Source: Paenibacillus sp. FSL H8-0332
Lineage (GTDB): Bacteria; Bacillota; Bacilli; Paenibacillales; Paenibacillaceae
NCBI RefSeq assembly: GCF_037963835.1
Contig: NZ_CP150145.1
Span: 6,510,001-6,574,000, forward strand
DNA: 64,000 nucleotides
Reading direction: 5' to 3'
Shown in pieces: positions 43,378 to 53,122 of this stretch. Position 1 is the first letter of the stretch, and each line of letters opens with the position of its first letter. The position numbers were made by a program, and so were the translations under genes. The notes under the pieces were generated by a model. It worked only from the letters and a program-made list of their open reading frames with translations, ran no database searches and had not been told where the DNA came from.

Positions 43378-46300
43378 TTACAAATAGCCTGCTGTCTTCA
43401 GCATCCGCTGCAGCATGACCGCCGCCTGCCCTCGGGTAGCATTGCCTTGAGGCTGGAATTGCGTGGTGCTGACACCTTGAATAATTCCCGCCTTAACTGC
43501 CTTGGCTACAAATTCAATACTCTGACTTAGAATTTTCGACCGGTCCTTGAACGGGCTGAGCGTATCCATAACCGATGCACTCAGTGTTACCGGTTGCCCC
43601 GTATACTCCAGAGCCCTTACCATCATAATCGCCATTTGCTCACGGGTAATCTTATCCTCCGAACGAAAGGTCCCATCCGTATTGCCGTTGATGATGCCGG
43701 CTTTGGCGGCGGCTTCTATGAAGTCACTCGTTTGTGTAAAGGGACGTACATCCTTGAATTGAGAAGCTCCACCGCGTACTGCCTGTAGGCCTAGCCCCCG
43801 GCTGAGCATCACTGCGAACTCGGAGCGGGTGATCGGCTGATCAGGCTTAAACGCAGTTCCATAGCTGCTATCGATGATATTTTTGGCGGCCATCTCTGCT
43901 ACAGCAGTCTTACTCCAATGGGAGGTCATATCTCCAAAGGTACGCAAGGAAATGAACACCCCCACCACCTGGTTACCATTCGTGCGTGCACTAACAACGC
44001 TATTACTGCCCACTGTAGCAATTTGGGCCGGCAAATAAATAGCATCATTGTATGTCGAATCTACTCCGGCAGCCATCGTTTGTGCAGAGTTCAGTACAGC
44101 AGCATTGCGGACAGTGTATTGTCCCGCTACATTTAACTCCTTGGCGTTAGAATAGTTATCTTTAATAGAACCCGTTAGACGTAAATCCATAAGACCGGTA
44201 ACGTTACGCATAGCCTGGCTTCCGATTTTTTGTTCGAACGAATAGAACGTTCCGCCTGGAACACTCTCCATACGCAGAACAAGTGAGACCTTACTGATAT
44301 CTGTCCCCAAACTAGCAATTAGCGAATTTACATCAATATCGCTTAGTTTTACACCATACATATGATCTCCATACCGGATGATCAGTTTTGCATTTTTATT
44401 GCTTGCGGCTACATCCGATAGAGCTTTTAACGGAACGGTAACATACGCTGACTTCTCTGTAGAAGGAACCTCGAATACCAACTCATCTGCACCTGCAAGC
44501 TTCAGATATTGATAACTGGCAGCCATACGCTCTGCATTCAGATCATATCTTTTAACCATCTGTTTGTAGACCGAAAGATCTGTAACCGCAAGAGCAGAAT
44601 CACTCTTCAGTAACGCGTACTCCTTGCCAAACTCACTGGCAGGCAGAGTTCCCAGATAAGAAGGGCGGCTTCCATTGCCGGTTACACCAGTGGTCAGATT
44701 CTGAACAGACAATGAATTGAAGGACGGAAGCGAGTTACCATTCGTGTCGGTAATCATCCCCGCACCGGAGAGATAAGAGAGCTCCACCTTTTGCCCGGCC
44801 GTTACTGCTTGCGAGAGATTTAATTTTAAAAGAGTGCCGGACAGACTGAAATCCTGAACATCAATGCTGCTTCCATCCGCCTTAATCCCAAACTGATTGG
44901 CATACAATTTCGAAGATGACTGCATGCTCTTGGTAAAGGTAACATTAAGTTCAGTGCCTTTCACTGTAGCTATGCTGATCTCGGATACTACCGTGGCTGA
45001 AGTTACAGACACTGGCTGAAGATCAACATAGGCTGCACGATTTCCATTCAGATCACTAAGTCCAAGAGTACCTGGAACATAGGATACCGTCACCGTTCCG
45101 CTTAGCGGCAATGCATTTTGAAGGGTCAATGTAGCCTGTGTACCACTCACCGATACATTGGTAACATAGTTTGGTTTGCCGCCAACCAGTACTGAGAACT
45201 GGCTATTCATCGGTAAATTAATCGTAGACAGACCTTCGTTATAATTCAAAAGTATCTTATTGCCCGCTCCTGTCGCATTCTGGAACACCGGCGGCACATT
45301 ATCCTTACTATTACGGATGTTAAACTCAGCGAAGTTTGCAATATTTTGCCCCAGAGAGCTGACCAGCGGATACGAGCCGGCGTAGTACGATACCCGCACC
45401 GACTCCGAATTGCCTACCTCAGAACCTACATTTAAATATAGGGTGTTGCCGCTGGTACTGATAGAATTCACCCCAAGCGAATACCCGTCAGTCGTTACCA
45501 CAAACTGTTCATATGCATATGGGGAGACCGTTTTGAGCGTATCATTGAAGGTCAGTGTCACCGTTCTGCCGGTAATTCTTCCTTCTTTGGGCGTAGGGAG
45601 CGCCGATTCTATAGTATTGGTGATCTGCTGTCCAGAAAAGGTAGGCGCAGCATTACCGCTCGTATCCTGAATCGTCCGCACACCGCCGGTATAGCTGATT
45701 TTTACATTCTGGCCTACAGCTATGCCTGTGCTAATCACTACAAATACACTGTCTCCTTGAATATAGGCACTTTCAATATTCCGGGTCTCCTCATTGACGG
45801 TTACCCCGAAGCTGGAAGCCAGCAGAGCCACTGAAGCATTAAGCGTCTCATTATACCTCAGGCGGATCGTCCGGTTGTTCTCCAGCACTGCGCTTGTCAG
45901 CGCCGGGGGAGTCTTATCTATGGCCACAGTGCGGAAGCTCCATGACTTGGTCCCGCTTAATCCCTCATACTGCACGCTGGGGTCAGCGGCGTCCGTGAAC
46001 GCTCCTTTGGCGATGTCGATATAATAGATCGTATCGGATTCAAGTGCTGCGGACGGCTTAATAATAAATTCTTTGGCAGAGGAGCCCTGCTGGACTGTCG
46101 CTGTCACTTTAGAACCATTACTTTTGTATAGTACAACCCCGTTCGTGACGGTGCTATTATTGACAACCTCCCGGTTGAAATTAATCACAATCGTTTTGGA
46201 GATATCTACTGACTCACTGCGGTCCGCTGGTGATAACGCGGCTACAGACAGACTTGTCAGTGATGCTGTCGTGAACGTCCAGGAGTACGGGCCTGAAGCC

Positions 46301-47409
46301 GGAAAGATATGACCATCCTGATCATAAAAAGCCCCCTGCGGTATAGTAACGGTATATAAAGTCCCGCTGAGTAGCGGTGAAGCTGTGGAGGCTGGCAACA
46401 GTGTAATTGCCGAACTTCCCCCACCGGTAACATTCGTTGAATTGACATTCAGCCATCTTGTTCTAGGGTCCCCTTCTGCACCTGGAGAGACTGAGATCAC
46501 TCCAGAAGCCGGACTCATCGGGCGGTCGAAGTACAGCTTAAGGGCTCCACTAACCGATGCGCCAAAAGAGGCGTTGGCCGGAGCCGTAGATGCAGAGATA
46601 GTCCCCGTGCCGATCGTGGAAAAGCTCCAGCCGCTGCCGCTGGCTATCCCCTGATAGGTTGTATTATTAGCATCCTTGAATGCATACCCATCGATAAGCA
46701 CATAATAATTCCCGCCGGACGGAAGCTTATTAGCCAGCGTCAGGGTAACCGTTGTGGAAGAATCTGCACTCTGGAAGGCTACCCCAGCTTCTCCATCCCT
46801 GATCGCAAACTCCTGTATAACCGCGTTATCCGCTGACGAGAGCAGCCTGACACTGCCTCCCCCGGCTGTAAGCACTCCGGATAAGCGTATACTCAGCTCC
46901 GTTAAGCTACCTGCCTCTACTCTGGAATTGATGGCAGGAGACATGCTGCTTGCTATAATCGCCGGATTCACCTCCGGAGCTGTCGTGAACTTCCAGCTTG
47001 TTGCTGCTGATTCATTGCCTGCACTATCCTTGAACAGCCCCTTAGGCACACTTACGCTATATGTTTTGTAGGGAGCGAATTTAAGGCTTGAGCCTAGCTT
47101 GATCTCATAGCTTGCTGAGTTTCCGATCAGTCCTGCACTCCCGATTGCAATTTCGGTAAATACCGTTTCGGCATTTACATCTGTAATGGTGATTTTCCCG
47201 GCTTGCGGGATCACCTGACGGTCAAAGCTAAGCCCCAGCGAAGCCCCGACATTTACAAAGACAGCGCCATTCGCAGGAGAAATGCTGATTCCAAATTCCG
47301 AAGCGGCGTATACCGCAGATGTATGTATACCGATAGCCGGACTGCCCAGACCAAGCAGCAGATTGCCTGCAATGATAATTGCCGTCCCTATTCTTAATTT
47401 CTTTTTCAT
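43378..47409 (-). CDS. Giant SLH-domain surface protein with Ig-like repeats
   Basis: 1343 residues. Signal peptide MKKKLRIGTAIIIAGNLLLG, cleaved near VYAASE. About four Big_5-like Ig modules (residues 40-490, each with SPANGA/VNIS... and YSVSVPKGLFKD-like endings). Then about four SwmB-like (TIGR02059) repeats, marked by RYNETLNASV, KSMQSSSKLYANQFGI and VKISYTGGVRTIQDTSGN. The C-terminus carries three SLH domains with TRSE, TREQ and TRGQ motifs. It should be anchored to the pyruvylated wall polymer. No catalytic motif was recognised; adhesion or structure is inference. Preceded by AAAGGAG. Confidence 0.88.
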   Translation of the reverse strand: MKKKLRIGTAIIIAGNLLLGLGSPAIGIHTSAVYAASEFGISISPANGAVFVNVGASLGLSFDRQVIPQAGKITITDVNAETVFTEIAIGSAGLIGNSASYEIKLGSSLKFAPYKTYSVSVPKGLFKDSAGNESAATSWKFTTAPEVNPAIIASSMSPAINSRVEAGSLTELSIRLSGVLTAGGGSVRLLSSADNAVIQEFAIRDGEAGVAFQSADSSTTVTLTLANKLPSGGNYYVLIDGYAFKDANNTTYQGIASGSGWSFSTIGTGTISASTAPANASFGASVSGALKLYFDRPMSPASGVISVSPGAEGDPRTRWLNVNSTNVTGGGSSAITLLPASTASPLLSGTLYTVTIPQGAFYDQDGHIFPASGPYSWTFTTASLTSLSVAALSPADRSESVDISKTIVINFNREVVNNSTVTNGVVLYKSNGSKVTATVQQGSSAKEFIIKPSAALESDTIYYIDIAKGAFTDAADPSVQYEGLSGTKSWSFRTVAIDKTPPALTSAVLENNRTIRLRYNETLNASVALLASSFGVTVNEETRNIESAYIQGDSVFVVISTGIAVGQNVKISYTGGVRTIQDTSGNAAPTFSGQQITNTIESALPTPKEGRITGRTVTLTFNDTLKTVSPYAYEQFVVTTDGYSLGVNSISTSGNTLYLNVGSEVGNSESVRVSYYAGSYPLVSSLGQNIANFAEFNIRNSKDNVPPVFQNATGAGNKILLNYNEGLSTINLPMNSQFSVLVGGKPNYVTNVSVSGTQATLTLQNALPLSGTVTVSYVPGTLGLSDLNGNRAAYVDLQPVSVTSATVVSEISIATVKGTELNVTFTKSMQSSSKLYANQFGIKADGSSIDVQDFSLSGTLLKLNLSQAVTAGQKVELSYLSGAGMITDTNGNSLPSFNSLSVQNLTTGVTGNGSRPSYLGTLPASEFGKEYALLKSDSALAVTDLSVYKQMVKRYDLNAERMAASYQYLKLAGADELVFEVPSTEKSAYVTVPLKALSDVAASNKNAKLIIRYGDHMYGVKLSDIDVNSLIASLGTDISKVSLVLRMESVPGGTFYSFEQKIGSQAMRNVTGLMDLRLTGSIKDNYSNAKELNVAGQYTVRNAAVLNSAQTMAAGVDSTYNDAIYLPAQIATVGSNSVVSARTNGNQVVGVFISLRTFGDMTSHWSKTAVAEMAAKNIIDSSYGTAFKPDQPITRSEFAVMLSRGLGLQAVRGGASQFKDVRPFTQTSDFIEAAAKAGIINGNTDGTFRSEDKITREQMAIMMVRALEYTGQPVTLSASVMDTLSPFKDRSKILSQSIEFVAKAVKAGIIQGVSTTQFQPQGNATRGQAAVMLQRMLKTAGYL

Positions 47410-47529
47410 TCTTAAAAACTCCTTTCAGCCCTTCCAGCACTTCTTGTATTTGTATACTGTTATATTTCGGCTAAAGGGCTTCCAAAGTTTAGAAGATGAC
47501 GGTTGAGGGCACATCGGTTTTACTCTTTT

Positions 47530-47573
47530 CACAAAAAAAAGCCCACACAGCAGCCTCTTCATGAGGACTGCGA
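47530..47573 (-). terminator. metK terminator
   Basis: GCCCATATCGCAGTCCTC-type arm pairs with GAGGCTGCTGTGTGGGC and is followed by TTTTTTTT on the minus strand. Confidence 0.8.
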
Positions 47574-47626
47574 TATGGGCATACTTTGCTTGCATTATAT
47601 TAGCTCGTTGCGCCAACTATTTCTTG

Positions 47627-48829
47627 TTAAACGCCCGCCTGGGCTTTTAACAAATCCGCCTTATCCAGGCGTTCCCAAGGAAGGTCCACATCTGTACGGC
47701 CAAAATGTCCATAAGCTGCTGTCTGTCTATAGATAGGCTTACGCAGATCCAGCATCGAGATGATTCCCGCCGGACGAAGATCAAAGTTATCGCTGATCAG
47801 CTGAACCAGCTTCTCCTCACTGATCTTACCCGTTCCATATGTATCCACATTGATCGATACAGGGGTAGCAACACCGATAGCATACGCCAATTGAATCTCG
47901 CACTTGTCGGCAAGACCGGCAGCGACCAGATTCTTCGCTACATAACGAGCAGCATAGGCAGCAGAACGGTCTACTTTGGTCGGATCTTTACCGGAGAAGG
48001 CTCCGCCGCCATGACGGGCATAACCGCCATATGTATCCACAATAATCTTGCGTCCAGTCAGACCGGCATCTCCTTGAGGACCACCAATAACAAAGCGGCC
48101 AGTAGGATTGATGAAGTATTTAGTGGCTTCATCCAATAGTTCAGCTGGAACAACCGGAAGAATGACATGCTCTTTGATGTCTGCCTGAATTTGCTCAAGG
48201 GTAATTTCTTCTGCATGCTGAGTAGATACTACGATAGTATCCACACGCACCGGCTTGTCGCCCTGGTACTCAATCGTAACCTGGGTTTTGCCATCCGGAC
48301 GCAGATATTTCAAAGTTCCATCTTTACGGACTTCCGCCAGACGCCTGGCAATCCGGTGAGACAGGGCAATCGGAAGCGGCATAAGCTCAGGCGTCTCGTT
48401 CGTAGCGAACCCGAACATCAGACCTTGGTCACCGGCACCAATGTTAGCAGTCTCTTCATCTAATGACGCAGGGTCCCGATTCTCAAGAGCAGCGTTTACA
48501 CCCTGGGCAATGTCTGCCGATTGCTCGTTCAAGGAGCTAAGGACAGCACAAGTATTATAATCAAAGCCAAACTTCGCGCGGGTATAGCCAATTTCCTTAA
48601 TAGTATTACGTACGATTGCCGGAATATCCACATATTCAGATTTAGTGCTAATTTCCCCGATGACAAGCACAAGACCTGTTGCTACAGCTACCTCACAAGC
48701 TACACGGGCATTAGGATCGTTAGCAAGAAATGCATCTAGTACCGCGTCGGATATCTGATCACAGATTTTATCGGGGTGTCCCTCCGTTACGGACTCAGAA
48801 GTAAACAGATGACGCCCTTTGATCGACAT
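47627..48829 (-). CDS. metK: S-adenosylmethionine synthetase
   Basis: 400 residues from ATG at 48829 (GGGAGG nine bases upstream). It makes SAM from methionine and ATP. GHPDKICDQISDAVLDA, GAGDQGLMFG and GGGAFSGKDPTKVDRS are intact. It stands alone between the spore-protein gene and the giant SLH gene. No S-box riboswitch is visible in the 200 bases upstream. Confidence 0.98.
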   Translation of the reverse strand: MSIKGRHLFTSESVTEGHPDKICDQISDAVLDAFLANDPNARVACEVAVATGLVLVIGEISTKSEYVDIPAIVRNTIKEIGYTRAKFGFDYNTCAVLSSLNEQSADIAQGVNAALENRDPASLDEETANIGAGDQGLMFGFATNETPELMPLPIALSHRIARRLAEVRKDGTLKYLRPDGKTQVTIEYQGDKPVRVDTIVVSTQHAEEITLEQIQADIKEHVILPVVPAELLDEATKYFINPTGRFVIGGPQGDAGLTGRKIIVDTYGGYARHGGGAFSGKDPTKVDRSAAYAARYVAKNLVAAGLADKCEIQLAYAIGVATPVSINVDTYGTGKISEEKLVQLISDNFDLRPAGIISMLDLRKPIYRQTAAYGHFGRTDVDLPWERLDKADLLKAQAGV

Positions 48830-48886
48830 ATACAACAACCTCCCATATTGTTGATCTGACACTGTATTCAAGGGGGCTCCCTAGTA

Positions 48887-48915
48887 GATAACAGGCCAAA
48901 TATAAGTAGTAGAAT
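48887..48915 (-). promoter_or_regulatory. metK promoter
   Basis: TTGGCC, 17 bases, TATATT on the minus strand, about 60-85 bases before metK. Confidence 0.45.
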
Positions 48916-48940
48916 AATAATGGCCAATGCCTGTTTTATT

Positions 48941-48974
48941 CAAAAAATGAACCTTTTCCGAATGGAAAAGGTCT
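48941..48974 (-). terminator. Terminator of the spore-protein gene
   Basis: ACCTTTTCC-ATTC-GGAAAAGGT followed by TCATTTTTT on the minus strand. Confidence 0.75.
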
Positions 48975-49032
48975 ACGGCCTTCCTCAAAAGTCATATTAT
49001 CTTATTTACCGGGTGCTGTCAATTGAAGCCAG

Positions 49033-49305
49033 TTATGCGAAAAGAGACTGCTCGGCCTGTTTGATCAACCTCTTTGTGATTTCCCCGCCAACAGATCCAT
49101 TATCTCTAGAGCTTAAATGACCCAGATATGGAGTTCCTCCAGATGCGCCTGCTCCGCCAATTGTCCCCAGCTCAGAAGCAAACTCCGTATCCATTCCCCC
49201 GCCGTACGAAGCTCCATATAATCCGAATTCAGAAGCAATTTCATATTGCATTTGTTTCAGCATTGCCCGACTCTCTGGTACCACTGTGCGATTTGTACGT
49301 GCCAT
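49033..49305 (-). CDS. Alpha/beta-type small acid-soluble spore protein with two protease-site motifs
   Basis: 90 residues; typical family members have about 60-75. These proteins coat spore DNA and are cut by the GPR protease at germination. The standard site EIASEFG is at residues 22-28, and a second site-like motif EFASELG, more like gamma-type SASP sites, is at 41-47. A Gly-rich stretch follows, then the conserved DNA-binding part GSVGGEITKRLIKQAEQ (70-86). AGGAGG precedes the ATG; sigma-G control is expected but no convincing promoter was found. Monocistronic, with its own terminator. Confidence 0.9.
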   Translation of the reverse strand: MARTNRTVVPESRAMLKQMQYEIASEFGLYGASYGGGMDTEFASELGTIGGAGASGGTPYLGHLSSRDNGSVGGEITKRLIKQAEQSLFA

Positions 49306-49494
49306 GTTACAGCACCTCCTGCGAATTTTTTTAAGATTACAGGTGGTATTGTGTACGAATTCGAACGGCCTGAGTCAGCGCAATGTTTGTCAGCTGTGGG
49401 AATGAGTTCCGGGGTATATGGAGGTCCAATGTAGGGCATTCTTTATATAGAAAGAAAAATGTCGATTGAAGAGTACTTAAATCAGATTGTAGTT

Positions 49495-50064
49495 TTATTT
49501 GAGAGTATATGCACCACGGACCATAACAACGATTTTCATTGTTTGACCGTCCTGTACAGCGATTCCACGACCATCCCGTGGGAAAGATAACAGATGATTC
49601 GTAGGTGCAGCTACACCATTCGCCAAATCGACACCATCCGTCAAATCAGCTACCCCATTAGCATCTTGGGAATAAATAACCGCTTTGCCGGCACGAACAA
49701 TGAATTCTGCACCTGCTCCAGCAATAAGAGTCTGGCCTGGCTTCACATCAACAATTTCACTGGCATTGCCCGTATTGCCTGTATCACCCGAACCGGAAGC
49801 TGGCGCTTTGGTAGGAGCTGTGGTTGCAGCCGGTGCATTAGTTGCTGTAGCGGCCGGAGCTTGAGTAGGCGGACTTAGGGTCCCACCCTGCAAAGCCTTC
49901 TGAATCTGCTGGTCCACATAGCTCTTGGTAACTACCGGGTCCTCTGCCGTTCCTGGCTGTGAACCGACACCGGCGCCTTCAGCCGTTAAGTTAAGCATGG
50001 AGCCTGCCCACAGTCCACCTGCTAACAACACTGCTGACATCGTAACTTTCCAAGCTGTCTTCAA
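49495..50064 (-). CDS. Small secreted protein with Ala/Pro/Thr linker
   Basis: 189 residues from a TTG at 50064, chosen because AGGAGG lies eight bases upstream and because earlier in-frame starts lie inside the terminator of the S-layer gene. N-terminal membrane or signal segment (VTMSAVLLAGGLWAGSML). A short motif VTKSYVDQQIQKAL leads to an APAATATNAPAATTAP-type linker. A compact C-terminal beta domain contains VDVKPGQTLIAGAGAEFIVR and LLSFPRDGRGIAVQDG. I do not recognise the family by name. It follows the S-layer gene and may be carried on read-through; association with the S-layer is inference. Confidence 0.7.
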   Translation of the reverse strand: MKTAWKVTMSAVLLAGGLWAGSMLNLTAEGAGVGSQPGTAEDPVVTKSYVDQQIQKALQGGTLSPPTQAPAATATNAPAATTAPTKAPASGSGDTGNTGNASEIVDVKPGQTLIAGAGAEFIVRAGKAVIYSQDANGVADLTDGVDLANGVAAPTNHLLSFPRDGRGIAVQDGQTMKIVVMVRGAYTLK

Positions 50065-50093
50065 AGGTGATTCCTCCTCATTTCGGGATAAAT

Positions 50094-50135
50094 GGCTAAA
50101 AAAAAGAATAGCCTCCGAAGAGGCTATTCTTAATT
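50094..50135 (-). terminator. S-layer gene terminator
   Basis: AAGAATAGCCTC-TTCG-GAGGCTATTCTT with a stable UUCG-type loop, followed by TTTTTT on the minus strand. Confidence 0.85.
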
Positions 50136-50149
50136 GCAGTAATCGGAGA

Positions 50150-52897
50150 TTACTTAGCGGAAATTTCAGTACCATCAGTGATGAGGTTACCATCTTTATC
50201 GTGTACTTGAGCATTCTTTGCAATCTTAACAATAATTCTGTTTACATTATTTGCATTCAGATCCAACTCATCGTTAAGGTTTGCATTAGAATCAACAGCT
50301 TTCTTGGAGAAGGTAACAGACCATTTACCTTTATCCGATCCATTAACGATCTTTGTAACTTTATAGAAGTCTTGATTAAGAACATTAGAAGCAGAAATGT
50401 CATTATTGATGTAGAATTCCAGATCTTGTTTATCCAAGTCTGTTACTTCTTTAGAGAATCCAAGGATAAGCTCATAAGAGTTACCACTAGAAATCACTGC
50501 TGAAGTCAGAAGCGGACTAATTCTGCTAGTCAATGTTCCTTTAGCACTTGCTGCTACAATGGCATTTCCAGCAGAATCAGTTACACCGTTAACAACAAAT
50601 TTGTAGTCATTTTTTGTTTCGGTGATAGAAGAACTTGGAATATGAACGATTGCACGAGCATAAACTGGTTTTTCTGCACTTCCTACAACTTCGTTACCAT
50701 TTTTATCAAGGTTTCTAATAGTTACGAAAGAGCCGCTAGGCAGAGCTTTGTCATCCAAAGTATAGCTATTAGCATCAATTACACTTGGGACACTAAGGCC
50801 ACTTGCATCGTACAGATCGACAGTAATAGTAGCATCACCGTAAACTGTTTCAGTTACAGCCTTTGTACTATCATTAAATTTAATACCCTGAGCGAACAGT
50901 ACAGGAGCCTCTCCATCAGTAGCTTCTGAACCAATAGTTACAGTCAGTACAGTTGCAGCAAGTTTGTTAGCAGAGAATGATTTATCTCTAAACAATCCTT
51001 CTGGCAGACGAACTGTATATTCACCCGGAGCTACACTAACACCAGTCAGTACAAATGTTTTACCGCTACCGGATACAGTGCTAGCAAACGTAGTAGATTG
51101 ACCAGTTTTGTTGTTAATAAGAGTAGCAGAGCCAGCTCCAAAAACAACATTTTCAGAGAATTTCAACTGCAGACCCTTAACAGAACCGGATGTTGTATAA
51201 GTGATTCCAGTAACTGTAGGAGCTACAGTATCCTTTGTGAAAGTAATAGCTTGACTTGAAGCAGTCCCTAAAGTATTACCCAAAGTGTCTTTAACAGTTG
51301 CTCCGAAAACAACTGATCCAGTGAAAGTACCACTTGAAGGGAAACTAGTCAGAGGTGTTTGAAGTGTAAATGTTTTACCGTTATCAGCGGTAACAACAGT
51401 AAACGTACCTTGGCTTTCACCAACAGAATTCAACAGACGAACATTACCAACCAAAGATGCACGGTCAACGTTCTTATCAAATTCAACTTCAACAAATTTA
51501 TCACTTACAGCAGTTACGCTCTTGATAACAGGAGCGGCAACATCCGAAACAACAGTAACTGTTGATTTGATCGGATTCGGATTAGCAACATTGCCTACGA
51601 AGTCAGTTACGTTAAGCAGCGAAACATCATATGTCTTGCCACTTTCCAATGTTACACCACTAAGTTTGAACTCAGTGTAAGTATCATTCTGAACTGTCGC
51701 AGCAGCGGCCGAACCATTCACGTAAGCAACGATACCAGTGGTTTTAACTGGCTCACTGAAAGTTACATAAACGTCTTTAGTGTTAACCTTAGCAGTAGAA
51801 GTAACACTAACAAGTGTTGGAGCTACAACATCTGCAACAGGCAACAATTGAGTGTAAGCCGGAATAGCTTCACCAGCAGTTGTTTTAACAGCATCACTTA
51901 CTACAACTGTGTAATTACCTTTAAGTGCCTTGATACCTGGCAAAGTAATGGTAGCTTCAGTTTTGTCAGCATTGAATGTTACATATGCACTAGCAACTTC
52001 ATCATCTTTGCTGCCTACTTTAGTTACTTTCACAACGCCATCGATAACTCTGCTGGATTCAGCCACTGTATCGACATCAACTGCACGGTTAAATTTAATC
52101 ACAACTTGCTTAGCATTTGGAGCTGTTGCAGAAACAACCTTAGGAGCCTGCAGAGTTACTTTTGCAGTGTAGTCCTTTTCAAGGTGTTTGAAGTTGATTG
52201 TTGTTTCAACGCCTGCTACCAGAGCAGTTGTCAATTCAACGTTTGCAGTTGTTTTATCAGAGAAAGTTACAACTACTTTGGTTGGGCTTACTGCTTCAGC
52301 AGAAGCTACAGTCAATGTAGCAACTTTACCGATTTGATCAGCATAGTAAGCTGTTTCAACTACCAAAGAACGAGTAGCGTTTGCTTTGAAGTTGGTGTCC
52401 TTAGCAACTAGACCGGCGTTGATAACTGCTTGAGCATAGCCTTTAGCCCATACAGATGCACCGTTGTCAGTTGTAGTTGGTTGTTCCAGCTTAAGAGCGA
52501 TTGCCAATACTTTAGCAACTTCTTCAACTGTTACTTTACCATTGTAGTTAAAGATACCTTTAACAGTGTCTTGACCTTGCATCAAGCCTGCAGCTGTAAC
52601 AGCTTCTACATAAGGAACAGTCCAGTTTTTAGCTGTGTAACCTTTATCTTTGTAAGACAACTTGCCAGTTACTTCAGTAAGACCGAACAATTTAGTAACG
52701 ATCTTAGCGAATTCACCGCGAGTCAGATCTTTTTCAAGGTGAGCTTTACCATCAGGGAATCCATTAACAACACCCTTTGCTGCTAAAGCATCAAATGCTT
52801 GTTGTGCAGTTACCTTTGCTGTTTCACCAAATGCTACAGAGGCAAACATCGAGAATGCCATTGCTGTAGATAATGCTACGGATAAAATTTTCTTCAT
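50150..52897 (-). CDS. Probable major S-layer protein with N-terminal SLH domains
   Basis: 915 residues from ATG at 52897 (AAGGAGGAG upstream). Signal peptide MKKILSVALSTAMAFSMFAS, cleaved after VAFG or nearby. Three SLH domains cover about residues 30-200, with motifs TRGE, TVEE and a degenerate third TRSL. About six Ig/Big_5-like repeats (e.g. VVIKFNRAVDVDTVAESSRV, VYVTFSEPVKTTG) follow to the C-terminus. Long leader, strong terminator and codon choice suggest very high expression. SLH domains bind pyruvylated secondary polymer; csaB and tagA lie 7-11 kb away. Confidence 0.85.
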   Translation of the reverse strand: MKKILSVALSTAMAFSMFASVAFGETAKVTAQQAFDALAAKGVVNGFPDGKAHLEKDLTRGEFAKIVTKLFGLTEVTGKLSYKDKGYTAKNWTVPYVEAVTAAGLMQGQDTVKGIFNYNGKVTVEEVAKVLAIALKLEQPTTTDNGASVWAKGYAQAVINAGLVAKDTNFKANATRSLVVETAYYADQIGKVATLTVASAEAVSPTKVVVTFSDKTTANVELTTALVAGVETTINFKHLEKDYTAKVTLQAPKVVSATAPNAKQVVIKFNRAVDVDTVAESSRVIDGVVKVTKVGSKDDEVASAYVTFNADKTEATITLPGIKALKGNYTVVVSDAVKTTAGEAIPAYTQLLPVADVVAPTLVSVTSTAKVNTKDVYVTFSEPVKTTGIVAYVNGSAAAATVQNDTYTEFKLSGVTLESGKTYDVSLLNVTDFVGNVANPNPIKSTVTVVSDVAAPVIKSVTAVSDKFVEVEFDKNVDRASLVGNVRLLNSVGESQGTFTVVTADNGKTFTLQTPLTSFPSSGTFTGSVVFGATVKDTLGNTLGTASSQAITFTKDTVAPTVTGITYTTSGSVKGLQLKFSENVVFGAGSATLINNKTGQSTTFASTVSGSGKTFVLTGVSVAPGEYTVRLPEGLFRDKSFSANKLAATVLTVTIGSEATDGEAPVLFAQGIKFNDSTKAVTETVYGDATITVDLYDASGLSVPSVIDANSYTLDDKALPSGSFVTIRNLDKNGNEVVGSAEKPVYARAIVHIPSSSITETKNDYKFVVNGVTDSAGNAIVAASAKGTLTSRISPLLTSAVISSGNSYELILGFSKEVTDLDKQDLEFYINNDISASNVLNQDFYKVTKIVNGSDKGKWSVTFSKKAVDSNANLNDELDLNANNVNRIIVKIAKNAQVHDKDGNLITDGTEISAK

Positions 52898-53018
52898 AAC
52901 CTTTTTTTCTCCTCCTTGGACCTTCATAAACTGGGATTTTTCTTTAGTTGTGTAGCTCATATCACTCATTTGTCGAGCACCCCCTTTCCCGAGTTGAGCA
53001 GATTAAGTATAAATAATG

Positions 53019-53038
53019 TCTGTGACGGGTATCACAGA
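53019..53038. promoter_or_regulatory. CRP/FNR-like palindrome in the S-layer leader
   Basis: TCTGTGA-CGGGTA-TCACAGA, perfect 7-bp arms. TGTGA-N6-TCACA equals the CRP/FNR-family box. It lies about 50-70 bases after the predicted start of transcription, so it could be a roadblock operator or an RNA hairpin. Confidence 0.45.
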
Positions 53039-53093
53039 AACTTGTAAACAGCTTCAAGGCATAGTAATACTAGATTCCTAATTCTACCTAAGT

Positions 53094-53122
53094 ATTATAC
53101 AATGTGCCTCTGGTCACGTAAA
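53094..53122 (-). promoter_or_regulatory. S-layer gene promoter
   Basis: TTTACG (53117-53122), 17 bases, TATAAT (53094-53099) on the minus strand, giving a leader of about 190 bases. Confidence 0.55.

Noticed and set aside
48830..49030. SAM (S-box) riboswitch upstream of metK
   Set aside because: Expected because B. subtilis metK has one, but no S-box core was found; the hairpin there is the terminator of the spore-protein gene.
49306..49440. Sigma-G promoter before the spore-protein gene
   Set aside because: A GAATT occurs, but no CATHHTA-like -10 at the right distance was convincing.
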